Below are positions 1 to 12,572 of a stretch of 64,000 nucleotides of DNA, piece after piece. The notes beneath the pieces are model-generated. The model did not search any database, was not told where the DNA came from, and saw nothing but the letters and a program-made list of their open reading frames with translations. Made by a program: the position numbers and the translations under genes. Source of the DNA: Buddleja alternifolia (taxonomy: Eukaryota > Streptophyta > Magnoliopsida > Lamiales > Scrophulariaceae); NCBI GenBank assembly GCA_019426215.1, contig CM033393.1:21330591-21394590 (forward strand), read 5' to 3'. Each line of letters begins with the position of its first letter. Within the stretch, counting starts at the first letter, position 1.

Positions 1-1935
1 CACATTAAAAGTCAGGGTATGTATGAGAGTTCCTATTGGAAATAGTTAAACTTGACAACCCCATGGAAGTTCCTTAAAAGGAACCCCATTCGAATCTGGA
101 ACTTCCAACGATCATGTAGTATAAGTGTAATCCTCTTGGACCTGAGATTTCATTGGATGTCTTGTATATGACCCATCACACTTTGAACTGCTCATGATCT
201 GTTAAGATTAACATATAGGTATTTTGGTGTGATCTGATCATATATAGAGATACATGAGAGTCAAGATGGGATCCATCTCTGATAGAAATGTCAGTGCATC
301 TCCTATGTTTACAATAAGTAAGTTGACTAAGAAAATCTTCGGCCTAAGTAAGACTTTTAAAGAGGCGTAGGGTTTCCTCATTTAGAAGGTCAAAGTCAAC
401 TCTACTGTAAATGGGAAACATAGCTATTGAGTTATTAGGCTTTCAACTAAACCTATATCCTAGACTCAATAGGGAGATCATGATGGAAGGATCTTACTTA
501 TGCGAGAATCATGATTGTAAAAGGTGTATCTTTAATTAATCGATTATGTCAAGGTCTTCGTGGCCCATTGCTAGACAGTAACCACGATTTGTAGGTGTCT
601 GGAATTAGTATGGTGGCTAATTCAAGACTTGATTAAATTAAGTTCTGTTTAATCTTGTATTTCCATTTTGGAAAGTACACTAGCACTTTGGGAAAGTGTA
701 CGTACTACTAGTACATAAACGAGTTTAAGGGGTCACACACAAACTATGTAGTGTTTCCACTTTAAGTGTGAATTAATCAATTTGAGGAAATTGGGAAAGC
801 ATAGTGCTTTCCTAATTTGGAATCTAAATTAATTGATGGAGACTAATTAATTAAGACCATTTAATTAATCTTGTTGAATTAATTAATTAATGGACTTAGT
901 ATAATCCAAGTAGTTTATTTTGGGTTGGACTCAAGTTAAATAAACCATATGGATAATTGAAAATTAATAGAAAGAATTGGATTCTTTGTAATTAATTGAT
1001 TGGAGTCTAGGAATAAATTAAGAGATTTAAATTTGGACTCCAAGATAACCTAAGGGACATGTGATGTGAGTTGAAGGGAAGAGGAATTCTTTCCTTCTTC
1101 AACTTCTTGATCAAAGGTCAATCATTGGTTGACTAATGCAATCAATGACAGATGAGATACTTGGTAACTAATTCTATTCATTGGAGGGTTATATGTATAT
1201 TGGATATACATATAAAATAGTGATATACATATTTATATATAACATATAAATATACACGCTAGGCGTGTAGTATGTATGTGTGTGTGTGTGTGGATATATA
1301 TATATATATTATATGGAAGAATCCTAGATAAGGAAAATACTATATCTTGGAAATTAAGTTATTTTCTAATTATAAACTTTATTAGGGTTTGGATTCCACC
1401 TCTGTATATATGTGATCAAGCAAGAGAAAAATAAACTTATGATTCTAGTTAATTTTCTCTCAAAACCATCACAAAAGAAAAGAGGAAGAAAATTTTGGTC
1501 CTCGTTTTTATACATAGCCGCCCCTAGCCTTTTATCCAAGGTGTGATTTTGCTCATGTGTTGAGCTTAATTACTTACAATATATATTCCTCACCTTTTCA
1601 CATAAGCTTAGATAGTTAGTTCTAGATTTGTTCTATTTGCTAGCACCAGAAATAGGACGATTGGAAATTCAAGGACGTGTGGACTATCCTTAGAGGCACG
1701 GCGATTGAAGTGCTTTATCCGAAATACAAAAAGTATCGAGTTTTGTGAAGCTTGAGGCTGGTTGATAAAGATCCAACCAAAACCAAAAATTCATTGTTGG
1801 TAATTTTTGTTTGTTATTTATATTTATACGAATTAATCGATACGATTAGATCCGTGCCGATGTGATTTATGTTTATACTTTCGTTTAGCATAAAAATTTT
1901 AATCTTACGCTGAGTTAGTCATCCCGGGGCCAACC
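1..1935 (+). repeat. Partial LTR, plus strand, A/C superfamily
   Basis: Non-coding LTR fragment cut by the window edge. Blocks at 478-600 (a 'gatggaaggat..ttacttatgcg' stretch followed by a 'ggtcttcgtgg...gatttgtagg' stretch) match 20250-20365 inside the 5' LTR of element A in the same order and spacing. The 'ctactagtacat' block near 705 matches 20470. The 1540-1720 part resembles the 3' part of the C-type LTR at 15140-15280. A mixed (TG)n/(TA)n tract lies at 1275-1310. The right boundary is approximate: I see no clean CA end before the gag remnant begins. No gene is present. Confidence 0.7.
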
Positions 1936-2717
1936 CAACGCCGACTTGGCTTTCTTTCCTTTCTTTGTCTTCTTCACAGCATCGACTCTTTAAGCTCTTT
2001 GTTCTTGTTCTTGTTCTTGTTCTTCTTTCCTTTCTTGGATTTAGATGAAGAACTCACAAGTAGTATAGGCTTTTGTTTCTTGATGGTGGTTGCAGCAGTT
2101 ATCAACATGTTTAACAACTCATTGAGTGAGGCATTCAAGTTGTTCATATTGAAATTGAAAATAAATTGGTAATAGGACCTAGGAAGAGATTGTAGCACCA
2201 GATTGACACATAGGTCTCTCTCGAGTTCGACATCCAAGTCACTCAACTTATTGATCAGACGAATCATTTTTAGAACGTGTTCCCCGACAGATGACCCCTC
2301 GGTCATCTTTGCTCCAAACAACTATTTGGAGATAGAATATCTCTCCTTCCTAGTGCTAGTTTCGTACAGCTCTTCTAGATGATTGACAATATCCTTTGCA
2401 AGTGTCATCTTTTCATGTTGCTTTTATAATTCATTAGACATTGAAGTCATAACGTGACATCGCACTTGCATATTGTCATTGGCCTATAGCTTAGCTTGCT
2501 CCCTATCTTCATTATTGATCTTGGGAGTTATTCCCGGTTGTTTAGTCGATAGAATATACTCCCTCTTATCAAGTTGAAGGACAATTTTAAGGTTTCTCAT
2601 CCAATCGGCGTAATTAGGCCCTGTTAACTTGCTGGTTTCATGAATAGCATATAGTGGATTCTTCACCATTTTACTTAATAATCTGCAAAGGTTTCGGTGA
2701 GGCAGGTATATGAGCAT
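1936..2717 (-). pseudogene. Copia gag remnant (element D)
   Basis: Decayed capsid (Gag) gene. The N-terminus, starting with MVKNPLYAIHETSKLTGPNY, matches the Gag of element A (23367) and of C1 and C2. The middle (LELYETSTRK-like, then SSVGEHVLKMIRLINKLSDL) and the lysine/asparagine-rich tail also match. The two longest open pieces, 2484-2717 and 1974-2321, lie in the same frame and are separated by three stop codons, so this is a point-mutated gene rather than a frameshifted one. The zinc knuckle and everything downstream are missing; the gene runs into the LTR fragment to its left. In a working element Gag assembles the particle that holds the RNA. Confidence 0.85.
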
Positions 2718-3986
2718 TCATTCTAAATAAAGTCTTTATACAATTTGTTCTTTAATTGCACAAGGCTCTTACTATTTTTCCAAATTCCACCACCCTTTGG
2801 ATATAATTCGAGGAAAAATTAATTTTCCTTAGTGGGATTGAGATCTATCTAAATTAATCAAGTCACCCCAATTATATGAATGTGATTGATCCATTTAGAT
2901 AGCAGCCTCGCCCGACCTTCCACCTCGTTGGACGGTTCTCAAGATCCTTTTACCTCGTCTTTCACATATGACCCAATTATATGGGTGCCCAATATGCTAC
3001 CTCAATGTTAGGACAAACCCATCAAATATTCCATGGTCAATCCTCTCAGTTCATTGCCCCAATTATATAAGTATACAATGAGTGATTACATCCCACAAAG
3101 CATCTCTATGCTTAGTGACAATCACAACCTATCTCGACTAAGCTAATCCCCGATTATATGAGTATTATCTTAGCCTCAACGGCGTTTCATATGTTCCCAC
3201 TTATGATGGAAAGCATGAGAGAGAAATTCAATTTCAATTCCATATAGGCATAATATTTTCTCGGGAGGACATTACATAAAATATTGGTCTCACTAGATTA
3301 AATTTATCTTATTTAATTTTCTATCCTATGCATGCATTCCAAACACATCACATATATATCAACATAAAAATAAACCATCCACAAATCAGTAAATTAGGAT
3401 GAACCACCTCGAAACCTAATCAACCCACTGGACCAAAGTGGGTTGGACTTCTAGGAAAGTAAATATAACCTAATCTATTACAATGGATCGCCACTGAACA
3501 CAAATATTCAAATGGCCTTCATCTTCTTTCTTCGTCTTCATGATTACATAGACTATATCTAAATAAAAACTGCTATTTGTAAAGACAGAAAAAATATTGT
3601 GTTCTGGATAAGCGTGAAACTGTGTTGTTTAGGCCGATGCTGCCCAGCATTCCAGTTGGGCATCGGGCTTTTCTCGGGTTTTGAAATCCACCTCGGGCCA
3701 TGTTGTTACTCTACTTTCAAACCTTTTGGTTTGTCCATTTCTCTACTTCCCACCACCGGTGTTTTTCCAATCCTAAAAGCTCACCAGCAACCTAAATCAC
3801 CCAAAATATAATTTTTTGCGAAACTAAATTCGTCATAAAAATTCCAAATCTTTATACGATTAAATCCCAAACTAAATTCAATTCATAATAACTCAAGGCA
3901 TCGTGAATTAACATGCTCTCAATTTATTCATACGAAAAATAAATAAAGCATAATAATCACATAAATTAGTTCGATTAAACTAATCA
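2718..3986 (-). other. 5' untranslated leader of element D
   Basis: Non-coding leader between PBS and gag on the minus strand, alignable by eye with the leader of A' (12573-14104). It carries four copies of a CCCAATTATATGA-like 13-mer at 2867-2879, 2972-2984, 3058-3070 and 3148-3160. At least two of these sit exactly where A' carries CCACGACTCATGG-like motifs. No credible gene; the short plus-strand ORF at 3599-3811 is chance. Confidence 0.7.
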
Positions 3987-4000
3987 GGCTCTGATACCAC
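3987..4000 (-). other. Primer-binding site (initiator tRNA-Met)
   Basis: The minus strand reads GTGGTATCAGAGCC. TGGTATCAGAGC is complementary to the 3' end of plant initiator tRNA-Met, the usual primer for copia reverse transcription. It abuts a TG dinucleotide at 4001, as expected at an LTR boundary. Confidence 0.9.
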
Positions 4001-4347
4001 TGTAAAGTCTAATGGGTCACACACTTAACTTAGTGTAGTTCCTATTGGCTAGTTAATTCTGTGTGACTTCATGGAGAGTGGTCTTAATTAATAATAATCT
4101 TATAAGTTAATATTAGAATATTAAAATGGAAAATACTAATTAATTAATTAGTGGTCTAACTAATTAATATGTGAGAGAGTAAAATAAATATATGCATATA
4201 TATACATACATGGGCGTGTATGTGTGTGCATTTGGTGGAGGATTTTATCTTATTCACCAAATTATATATATGTGTGTGTGTGTGTGTCTTGTAATATATT
4301 TAGTAGGATCCACTCTAATTAATTAGATGACTCATTGATATGGAAGG
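4001..4347 (+). repeat. Inverted C-type LTR fragment
   Basis: Directly after the PBS of D one expects the minus-strand 5' LTR. The sequence instead reads in plus orientation like the middle of the C-type LTR: the 'ggtcacacacttaacttagtg' block also occurs at 14356, and its reverse complement at 5600-5630. A (TG)n tract lies at 4270-4290. This is a rearranged junction, cut off on the right by the LTR of C1. Confidence 0.7.
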
Positions 4348-4904
4348 TGTTGGGATCGGCGGAAGCCCCCGGGGGTGCCGACGCAGGGAGAAATACAAAT
4401 TTTAACTAACTAGGATTAGGATTAGGTAGACATGGTACCATCAGATTCAAAAACTAATTAAACGTGAGTTTTCTCATGTTTACCTCTTGAAGAACAAAAA
4501 GTAACAACGTTTTTTTAAGCAACTCCCTGCTACACCTCTCTGAATGGATTTGCTCTAGCGCCCCAAGTGTTGTGCCTCTAAGTTTATCCACACCTTAGCT
4601 CGTACACTCGATTATCTCCACCAGTGCTAGACAAGAGAATATCGAATTTTGGCCTATAAGAAAAAGGGGTAGGAATATATTTTGGTGTTCTTCGTAATCA
4701 ACACATTAGTTGAAAGAATTAACTTGTGAAAGAGGTGGAGAGAAAAAGAAGACAGAAATAAAATTCACAAGTCAAACTTATGCATAATGAATTAGTTCAA
4801 AATTAAAATATCCACACACATGTATGTGTAGAGTGAGAGTCCACCATAAGTGAAACACACACGCCACTTACCTTACTCAAGGTGGGCTTGTATATATATG
4901 TATA

Positions 4905-4962
<58 letters not shown>

Positions 4963-6643
4963 TTTGTATTTTAATTGTTAAGTTTCCTTCTTTCTTAATT
5001 CTCTTCCTTAGGTAATTAGATCCACTAATTAACAAACAAGATCTTTCTATATATTTGAGATCCTTTCCAAATATATAAGATCGATCCAAATAAGATCTTT
5101 CTATATAATTAGTCAACTACTAATTAAATAGATCATACCATATTCACATTATCTATCTTGATATATTTATAAGACCTTTCCATATCAATTAGTCCTCTAA
5201 TTAATTAGAAAAGATCAACCAAATATATTATAAGATATAAATATATTAAATATATATATATATATACATAGACTTGGTGAACTAGATATAATCCTGCACC
5301 AAATCCACACACACATACACGCCCACGTGTACACATATACATACATATATATATGTGTACACATATAAATACATATTTATATGTGTATATATATATATAT
5401 ATATAAATTTATTTTACTCTTTCACACATTAATTAATTAGAATTAATTAATTTGTCTTTTCCAATTTAATATTTCAAAATTAAATTATAGGAATATTATT
5501 AATTAAGACCACTTAATTAATATATATTTCCTTTCCTTGATTAATTAATTCCAATTAATCAATCTCTCCATTAATTTACGAAGAATTAACTAGCCAATAG
5601 GTACTATACTAAGTTAAGTGTGTGACCCCTTAGACTCATTAACAAGCTAGTAATAAGTCCTCCCATAGGCTAGTTTAATTATTCATAATAATTAACTAGG
5701 CCTTGGATTAACTTCACCAATTAACCCCAAGGCACCTATCGGTCGTGGACCGATATCTAGCAACGTCGCCACAACTTCCTAGATGCTAACGATAAAAAGC
5801 AAACCTATCTAGATTTTGATGTTTATGCAAGTCGAATCCCTCCATCTTTTTCCCGTCTAAGGCTCAGGGATTAGCGACGGTCGAATCATTAGTAGCCTCA
5901 GAAACTATGACTATGTTGGTTCCACTAATGATCCAGTCCTCCAAGAAGGGATCACCAATCCCTCTTATAAGACTATGCTCTGGCTAGAGACTATTCTCGA
6001 TCATTTAGTTTCACTCAACAGCATAGGAAAGACTAGGCAGATAGCTCTGGATGGATCCCTTGATGACTGCCACTTGTTCCGCTGTACTACCAGACTATAC
6101 TGAACAAACACGCCGTATGACTCTCCTGGAGTGCACGTGCATATTAAAGTATAGTGGGTAGTACCCTTTCCAATGATATCTCAGGTCTAAGGATTATCTC
6201 ACACTACAAGACCTAAGGACTCCAAGTTCGACAGTACCAACAAGGAATCCTTAACGGGCCCGTTCAATTCCATACTCACCCAAAGTATGAATCTTCATAC
6301 ATGTATTGTCCATACTAGCCATCGACAATAGAACGCGTCAACCTCTTGGGAGAGTTACATGCACAAACAAATTTTGGCGAGGTCAGTGATATCCCACATC
6401 TCACAACCTCTATGACTTGGAACGTGTTTTAGGATTACGGTCTTTGAGAGCATTCCATAGGTATCCTGACCGTCTCCCCTAACCAAATATAATCCATGGA
6501 ATCTTTATCTATACTCTCCTGAGTAGTCGACAATAAAGAAGCATTCCAACGGTTTTGCTTTAATCTAAATGATAAGAATGACACAGTGTTTATGATCAAG
6601 TGTTCAAGCCAACATATGGCTCGTCGAGCATACAACACTTTGA
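4348..6643 (-). repeat. C1 3' LTR
   Basis: About 2.3 kb LTR on the minus strand. Its minus-strand 3' end (..GATCCCAACA) is at 4348. Its 5' end at 6643 reads TCAAAGTGTTG, with the canonical TG changed to TC, and lies directly after a purine-rich GGGCAAGTGGAAGAT tract that is the equivalent of the A' polypurine tract. It shares long blocks with 14262-15518 (plus) and 51215-53350 (minus). It contains (AT)n/(GT)n at 4900-4960 and further AT tracts at 5250-5405. Confidence 0.8.
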
Positions 6644-6800
6644 ATCTTCCACTTGCCCAAGAGCTTACTGTTAATGTTCTCACACAGGTCTATCATCTAA
6701 ATGACCAATTGAACACAACTACTACTCAAGGGGTTTGCCACGTTTCCGTAGAGTTAACTGTTTCCACTCAACCGTCGACTCTGATAAAATAATCTCTTAG
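6644..6800 (-). pseudogene. C1 RNase H C-terminal stub
   Basis: Translation of the minus strand just upstream of the LTR gives VETVNSTETWQTP, aligning with VERVDSANNIADPF in the RNase H tail of A' (11844-12086), followed by a stop and a polypurine-like tract. This is the last part of pol, heavily mutated. Only this short segment is recognisable. Confidence 0.6.
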
Positions 6801-8354
6801 ATTATTTATCTTGTCACCGGGCATATTTAGATTGCAGGTGAGACCTTGCTCTTTCTTAAGAGCTTACACCCTTATCGATAATCGTAGTAATTTGTACTTG
6901 ATTATTTGATTGGTAGAACCTCATCTTATTTATAAGATAGGTATACATATCTAGATACCTTTTATCTCTGCATTCTTATGCACTATTTAACTGGTACAGA
7001 TAGCCTTTGTCTCTTCTCAAGGGACTCTCTCAGCTTTTACTTTTCCACCTGGTATAAAACAAATCCTCGATCATCACTTAAGTTCATGTCTTAAGACTAG
7101 AGATTCTAGTTTCGATTTTCCCATGTTGTTTGCCAATAAACAACACCAATCCGATCCATTGGATCAGCTAGGCATTTGACTCAATACCTAAGATGTATTA
7201 GTCAACACCAATTTCAGCTCATAGAATTGCATGTAACTTTCGGTTATGCTTTTACAGGAATAATCTCCTTTGTTTCTTCCATGTTGAATGTGTTTGGACA
7301 AAAAGATTACAGCAACTCAATTGCCCTCACATATTGCTATCTTATGCAATTGGGGTGCTATTCCCTTTTAAGTCCATTTTGGAAAATTGAGATGATGATC
7401 ACATGCACGTCACTCATGCAACGTTACCAACATATAATACTAACAAGCTAGTTGTATACCTATTAACCTTTAGAACTTAAGTTTCTGAAAAGATTCAATA
7501 CGTAAATTGATCATTGAAGCAGTTATGCTTTAGGCCGGATTCCTCTCCTTGTCAAGACCTCTTGACTTTCATCATATCCTCCTACATCCTTTTTCAAGAT
7601 CGAAGGGTATGGAACTTGTGTTCATAGGTTTATAGGTTTACTAGTTAATTCATTTTAACTGCCAATGGTGTTTATCTTTATCGAGTCTCTTGTTTCCATT
7701 ACTATCCCCACTCTTTCGAAAAAAAACTCCTTCATCTTGAAGGTATGATATTATGAAACGATCCCTTTTGTTTCAAGGTGTAACGAAAACGATATTCTAA
7801 AGTTGTCTTAGGATTCTCGTAAACACAAGACACGAGGATCTCCAATCCTCAATTCCTCCCACTGTTTGCTTAACATAAGCAAACCTCTCACATCCTTCAT
7901 GTGTGTAGTTTACATCTCACATCTTATGTCATTAATTTAGGGTTACACTCATTATTCTATGTCCAATAGATTAATATGCTCACATAGGCTGTTACCTTAG
8001 TAGCTAGATCACTGCATACATTTGTTGTTGTGTCATATGAGTTAAATGTTGTGAAGATAGCATTTCATAAGAATTAATTGTAGAACCAAAATAATAGAAC
8101 ATATTTTAACAAAAATAAAGAAAAAATCTCTACCCATTAACTAAGGTGGAGAAAAACATGGTTCACAACATTAATTCAAAACATGACATTCTTCCTGAAA
8201 CATTGTCTCATAATAAACAACAAATAAATGATTTCTCTTGGCATCGTCAGGACCAAGTTCTCATTTCTTTGTTCCTTGCTTCTTCTCACCATTTTCAATC
8301 CCCTGTATAAGTGAGTACCCTTACAGTGTCATAACACTTAAGAAGAACAGTTAA
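6801..8354. other. Unassigned stretch, probably decayed element interior
   Basis: It lies between the RNase H stub and the gag remnant of C1, where pol would be expected, but I recognise no integrase or reverse transcriptase motif. The open frame at 7176-7451 has no family resemblance. It is either a heavily decayed interior or replaced DNA. Confidence 0.4.
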
Positions 8355-9228
8355 CTAACAAGTTAACTTTACAACAAATGTACCTTTAGAGTGCTCACGA
8401 AGAAGCTCATTGATCTTTCCAGTGTCCCTTTTTCTTGCAGTTAAAGCACTTCCATAATTCCCTTTGTCTTTCTTAATACCGCCCTTTGCTTGCAGTTTGT
8501 TGCCCTTCTTCTTCTTATTTCTCCTTCTGCTTTTCTTCTTACCAAAAGCGGGAGATGAAAAAGTGTCAGCAAGCAGCACATGCTCAGCCTTCTTGATTGT
8601 TGCCTCAGCAATGCGCAACATGTCCAATAACTATGGAAGAGTGGCAACCAATTGAAACATGTTGAAATTCACTACGAATTGATCGTAGGTAGGAGAGAGC
8701 CATTGAAGGGCTAAATTAATAGCCCTGTCAGGATTTATCGACACCTCCACATCGTTAAGTTTGTTTACCAAGGCAATCATTATCAACACATGGTCAGTGA
8801 TCGATTATCCCTTCAGTCATGCGAGCTCTAAATAACCAGCGAGAGATAGCAAACCTCTCACGACATGTCTTAACACTGTACAACTCTTCCAGTGCAAAAA
8901 TTATCTTTAATGCATGTTCTATAGTCTCAGACTGCCTCTGCAACTCATTAGTTATGGAGGCCAGAATGAGAAAACGCACATAGATATCTTCTTTGCGCCA
9001 TTTCTCATGCGCATCATGAGTAGTCCTTGGAGTTTCGGCCTCAGGGCTAGGCTCAATAGCCTGAGTTAAGACATAGTCAAGACCTTCAGGTTGCAGAACA
9101 ATTTTGAGGTTGCGGTACAAGTCAGGAAAGTTCAAGCCATTTAACTTATTAGTTTCAAGGATTACCAAGAGAGGAGTTTTAGCCATTTGACTGTTACTTT
9201 GCGGAAACTGAATAACATTAGCATTCAA
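8355..9228 (-). pseudogene. Copia gag remnant (element C1)
   Basis: The N-terminal piece (8794-9228) contains MAKTPLLVILETNKLNG, the same start as the Gag of A, then a TNELQRQ..EELY core. The C-terminal piece (8355-8627) carries ATIKKAEHVLL and a lysine-rich tail. A CX2CX4H zinc knuckle is visible at about 8425-8460 in a neighbouring frame, with the last cysteine codon replaced by a stop. So there is at least one frameshift plus stops. The neighbouring leader and LTR identify it as the gag of a minus-strand copia element. Confidence 0.85.
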
Positions 9229-9713
9229 TCATAGATTATGTCCACATGAAATTATGAAAATTTTAACTTCACTTGTGCTCCCACTGCCTTTTGAATTCCA
9301 TAACCCCACTGATAGAAGATGGGTTATTATTTCCAGTGGGCTCGAGCTGCCATGTATCCCATACCTCATTCCACGATTCATGAGACAATGGGCCGTAATA
9401 CACGACTGGGCATGATGGACCCATCCACCTCTAGGTGGTTCTCGAGATGTTTGCCTAACATTAGATGCATGTCCCGAGAACACGATCCAGCCATACACTA
9501 ATCTATTTTTAAGTCCAACCCATTACAGGTGGTCCCATGACTCATGGACGACTCCTTAGCAAAACTGAAACCCGTATGCTCTTCTAATATAACATCATTG
9601 TTATATAGAATGCTTAAATTTGAGATTAGTACACTTAATCTTCCCACCATTCCACGACTCGTGAGACAATGATGACAAGCCTCCCGCTATTCCCTCTAAA
9701 ATTTAGTATGGAA
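9229..9713 (-). other. C1 5' leader, interrupted by A'
   Basis: Non-coding leader resembling 15871-16515 of C2. Near-palindromic CCACGACTCGTGG-like motifs occur at 9371-9383, 9535-9547 and 9652-9664. The leader stops exactly where the 3' LTR of A' begins. The rest of this leader, its PBS and its 5' LTR are not seen. Confidence 0.65.
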
Positions 9714-11829
9714 TGTAAGGATCGGTATGCCCCCACAAGAGATGCCGATGCAACGGAAGAAATAAAGTATGTAAAACACATATATAATAGCATCCAAAGC
9801 TAGGGGGTCGAAGTAATGCACAACAAAAACTAAAATACGAGTAAAGGGGTTTTAAACCGATTACAAGATTTGGGGCTTTATTAAAGTGAGGGTGTATAAC
9901 CACAACACAAGGAAAACCACACCAAAAACTTTGGATCTCATTTTTGAACCTCACCTCAACATGGAGGGATTCGAATTAAACCACCAAAAGTTTCTAAAGA
10001 AAGAAGCCTCTACAAGGACACACCTCAAGCAAGTTCATACCTTAAGCAAAAGATTGGATAGATATATGCTTTAAGGAAATGGAGTTTATGTAGTGAAAGG
10101 TGGAAGACAAGAAGACTTACTAGAAGAAATATCTATGAAAGATAATCTTCTATAACTAATCTTCAAGAAGAAGTTCTATGGAAGAAAGTCTTCAAGAAGC
10201 ACAAGAGAAGCTAGAAGAAAACTCTAGAGAGGAAGTACTAAGCTCAAAGCTTTCTTTCCTTTAAGTTTTCATCAAAAATGAAAGAGGAGCAAGAGACCCT
10301 CTTATAATGACCTCAAATTTCTGCCACATAGGGTTAGAGAGAGGAGAAGACTTGCTTCTCCTCATTTTGGCAACTCCCATATACCACCCCATGTGTAAGA
10401 AAGTAGTTTCCATTTTCTTCTTCTTTCCAAAAACATCACTATCAACTTTGGCTAGCTTTGATTTTGAATCTTGTGACTTCATTTAATTAAGTCCAACATA
10501 ACTAAAATGGCTCCCAAGTCTTCCAAGACTTGTTAATTAAATAATCCTCTTGATTAATTAATAGTATAATTAGCAGCTTAAATAAATTCCAGGTTAATAA
10601 TAATTTTCGTTAATGATGAATCTCCAAAATTAATTAATAGAACAATTACTTACCCAACCCTACTATTTAAAATGTCTTCCACTTAATCAATTAATCTCAT
10701 TAATCAATTTTACTTTAATCCTAAACCGGATTAATATTCACATATCAATTGAACTTTCTTGAGTAAGTGTGTAACTCCATTGTAGGTTCGTTCATGTACT
10801 AGTAGTAGAAACACAACATCGTTGTGCCTTTGCAATTTTCATTGCTAGATTTAATCACTCCAAGTATTTTAATCCGACCAAGAATTAATTACCGATTAAT
10901 TCATGGCTCCTACAAATCAAGGTTAGTACTAGCCACGTGCCAAGAAGACCTAACCTTGAACGATTATTAGGTGACCTTTCCGCATTACGATTTTCGCATA
11001 AGTAAAATCCTCCCATGTATCCCGATCGAATCTAGGACTTGAATGTCAGTCGAAATCCCAGTAACTCGATTCTATGTATATCGATCTAAGTGATATTGAC
11101 CAATTTATCAATCAAGCGAGGAAACACAGCGCCTTCTTATTGATACGACTCCGGCCGAAGGTTCCCATGGTCAATACACTATGCAGTACATAGGATATGC
11201 GCCGATGCTAATGATCAGTGACGGATTCTCTCTTGGCACTCACGCGCCTCCGTACATAACCAGACTGGACCCAATATGCCCCACTTTATGACTCGCCTGG
11301 AATTGTGTGACAAATCTAAGCATAGTAGGCGATGCACGAGACGACCAATGGGGCCTCAAGTCATAAGGACCAATCTTACGCCTACATAATCGAAGAGATT
11401 CCAAATTCGACATTGACTCCAATATGGAATCTCGGCGGGGTTGTTTAGTTTACTCGATCCCAACGAGAACCCACATACATGCACTGATGTACACCGTATC
11501 GTTATCCATGGAATAGGATACACTCTCCAAGAGTGTGCATTGTACGTGAAAGTCTTTACGAGTCATTGATATCCCTATCTCAATGATTCTATGACTAGAA
11601 ACATCTTTAAGACAACAACCTTAGAGACGTATTCCATAAATGGCATCCCTGATACCAAACACATCTCACAGCTTAAGAGTGATCTAGGGGACTTTATCTA
11701 ATTGTTTAGAATGATAAGATAAAGAAGAATATTCCTTTTATTAAATAACTTGACAAGATACAATATAAGACTGTTTAAGAGTTGGCTACTACGCCCTACA
11801 AATGGCGCGTCGGGCACCTAACTCTTTCA
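9714..11829 (-). repeat. A' 3' LTR
   Basis: About 2.1 kb. The minus strand begins TGAAAGAGTTAGGTGCCCGA at 11829, after a GGGCCAGTGGGAGAT polypurine tract, and ends ..CCGATCCTTACA at 9714. It matches the 5' LTR of A end to end. A TATAAG box on the minus strand (10301-10306) corresponds to the TATA box of A at 20987. The shorter ORFs inside are not genes. Confidence 0.9.
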
Positions 11830-12572
11830 ATCTCCCACTGGCCCTAGAGCCAATTGCCCATGCATTTCAGGCTCATCTTCTTAAGATGTCCCTCCAATAC
11901 TCTTTGGCCCAAGGGTTTGGTAAAGGGGTCTGCTATGTTGTTTGCCGAGTCCACACGTTCCACTTGAACGTCGCCTCTACGAACGATCTCTCTAATCAGA
12001 TGGTATCGCCTTTCTATGTGCTTGGACCTATGATGAGACCTTGGCTCTTTTGACTGTGCAATGGCCCCATTGTTATCATAGTACAATCATACGGGATCAA
12101 CAATAGATGGAACAACACCCAACTCTTGGATGAAGTTCCTCATCCAAACTGCTTCTTTTCTACTCAGCCTCAGTGGTGTAGTCAGCAATAGTTTCCTATT
12201 TGGAACACTTCCAGCTGACCGCTCCACCATTGAGTACAAAGAAAAATCCCGAGATAGATTTGAAATAATCTACATCAAATTGGAAGCTAGAATCTGTATA
12301 GCTTTCCAATTTCAATTCTCCTCCACCGTAGACTAGAAAGTCATCCTTAGTTCTTATCAAGTGCTTAAGGACTGCCTTTACGGCTTTCTAGTGCTCTTCG
12401 CCTGGATTGGCTTGATATCGGCTTGTCGCACTAAGTGCATAAGCTACATCAGGCCGTGTACATAGCATAGCATACTTAATGCTCCCTATAGCGGAGGCAT
12501 ATGGTATGTGAGACATCTTTTTCTTTTCCTCCGATGTCTGAGGGGACATAGACTTGGAAAGAGAAATACCTA
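11830..12572 (-). pseudogene. A' RT end and RNase H
   Basis: The open part, 11844-12086, begins MYYDNNGAIAQSKEPRSHHR and contains the copia RNase H tail motifs (KHIERRYHLIRE, NNIADPFTKPL). It ends just before the polypurine tract. Upstream sequence matches the RT/RNase H connection and RNase H of A (26500-27020), but in several frames and with stops, including a TGA directly before LYYDNNGA. At about 12572 the homology jumps to leader sequence, marking a large internal deletion. RNase H degrades the RNA template during reverse transcription; this copy is inactive. Confidence 0.85.

Noticed and set aside
4877..5116. A minus-strand ORF with HT and YI repeats
   Set aside because: Translation of the (AT)n/(GT)n microsatellite in the C1 LTR.
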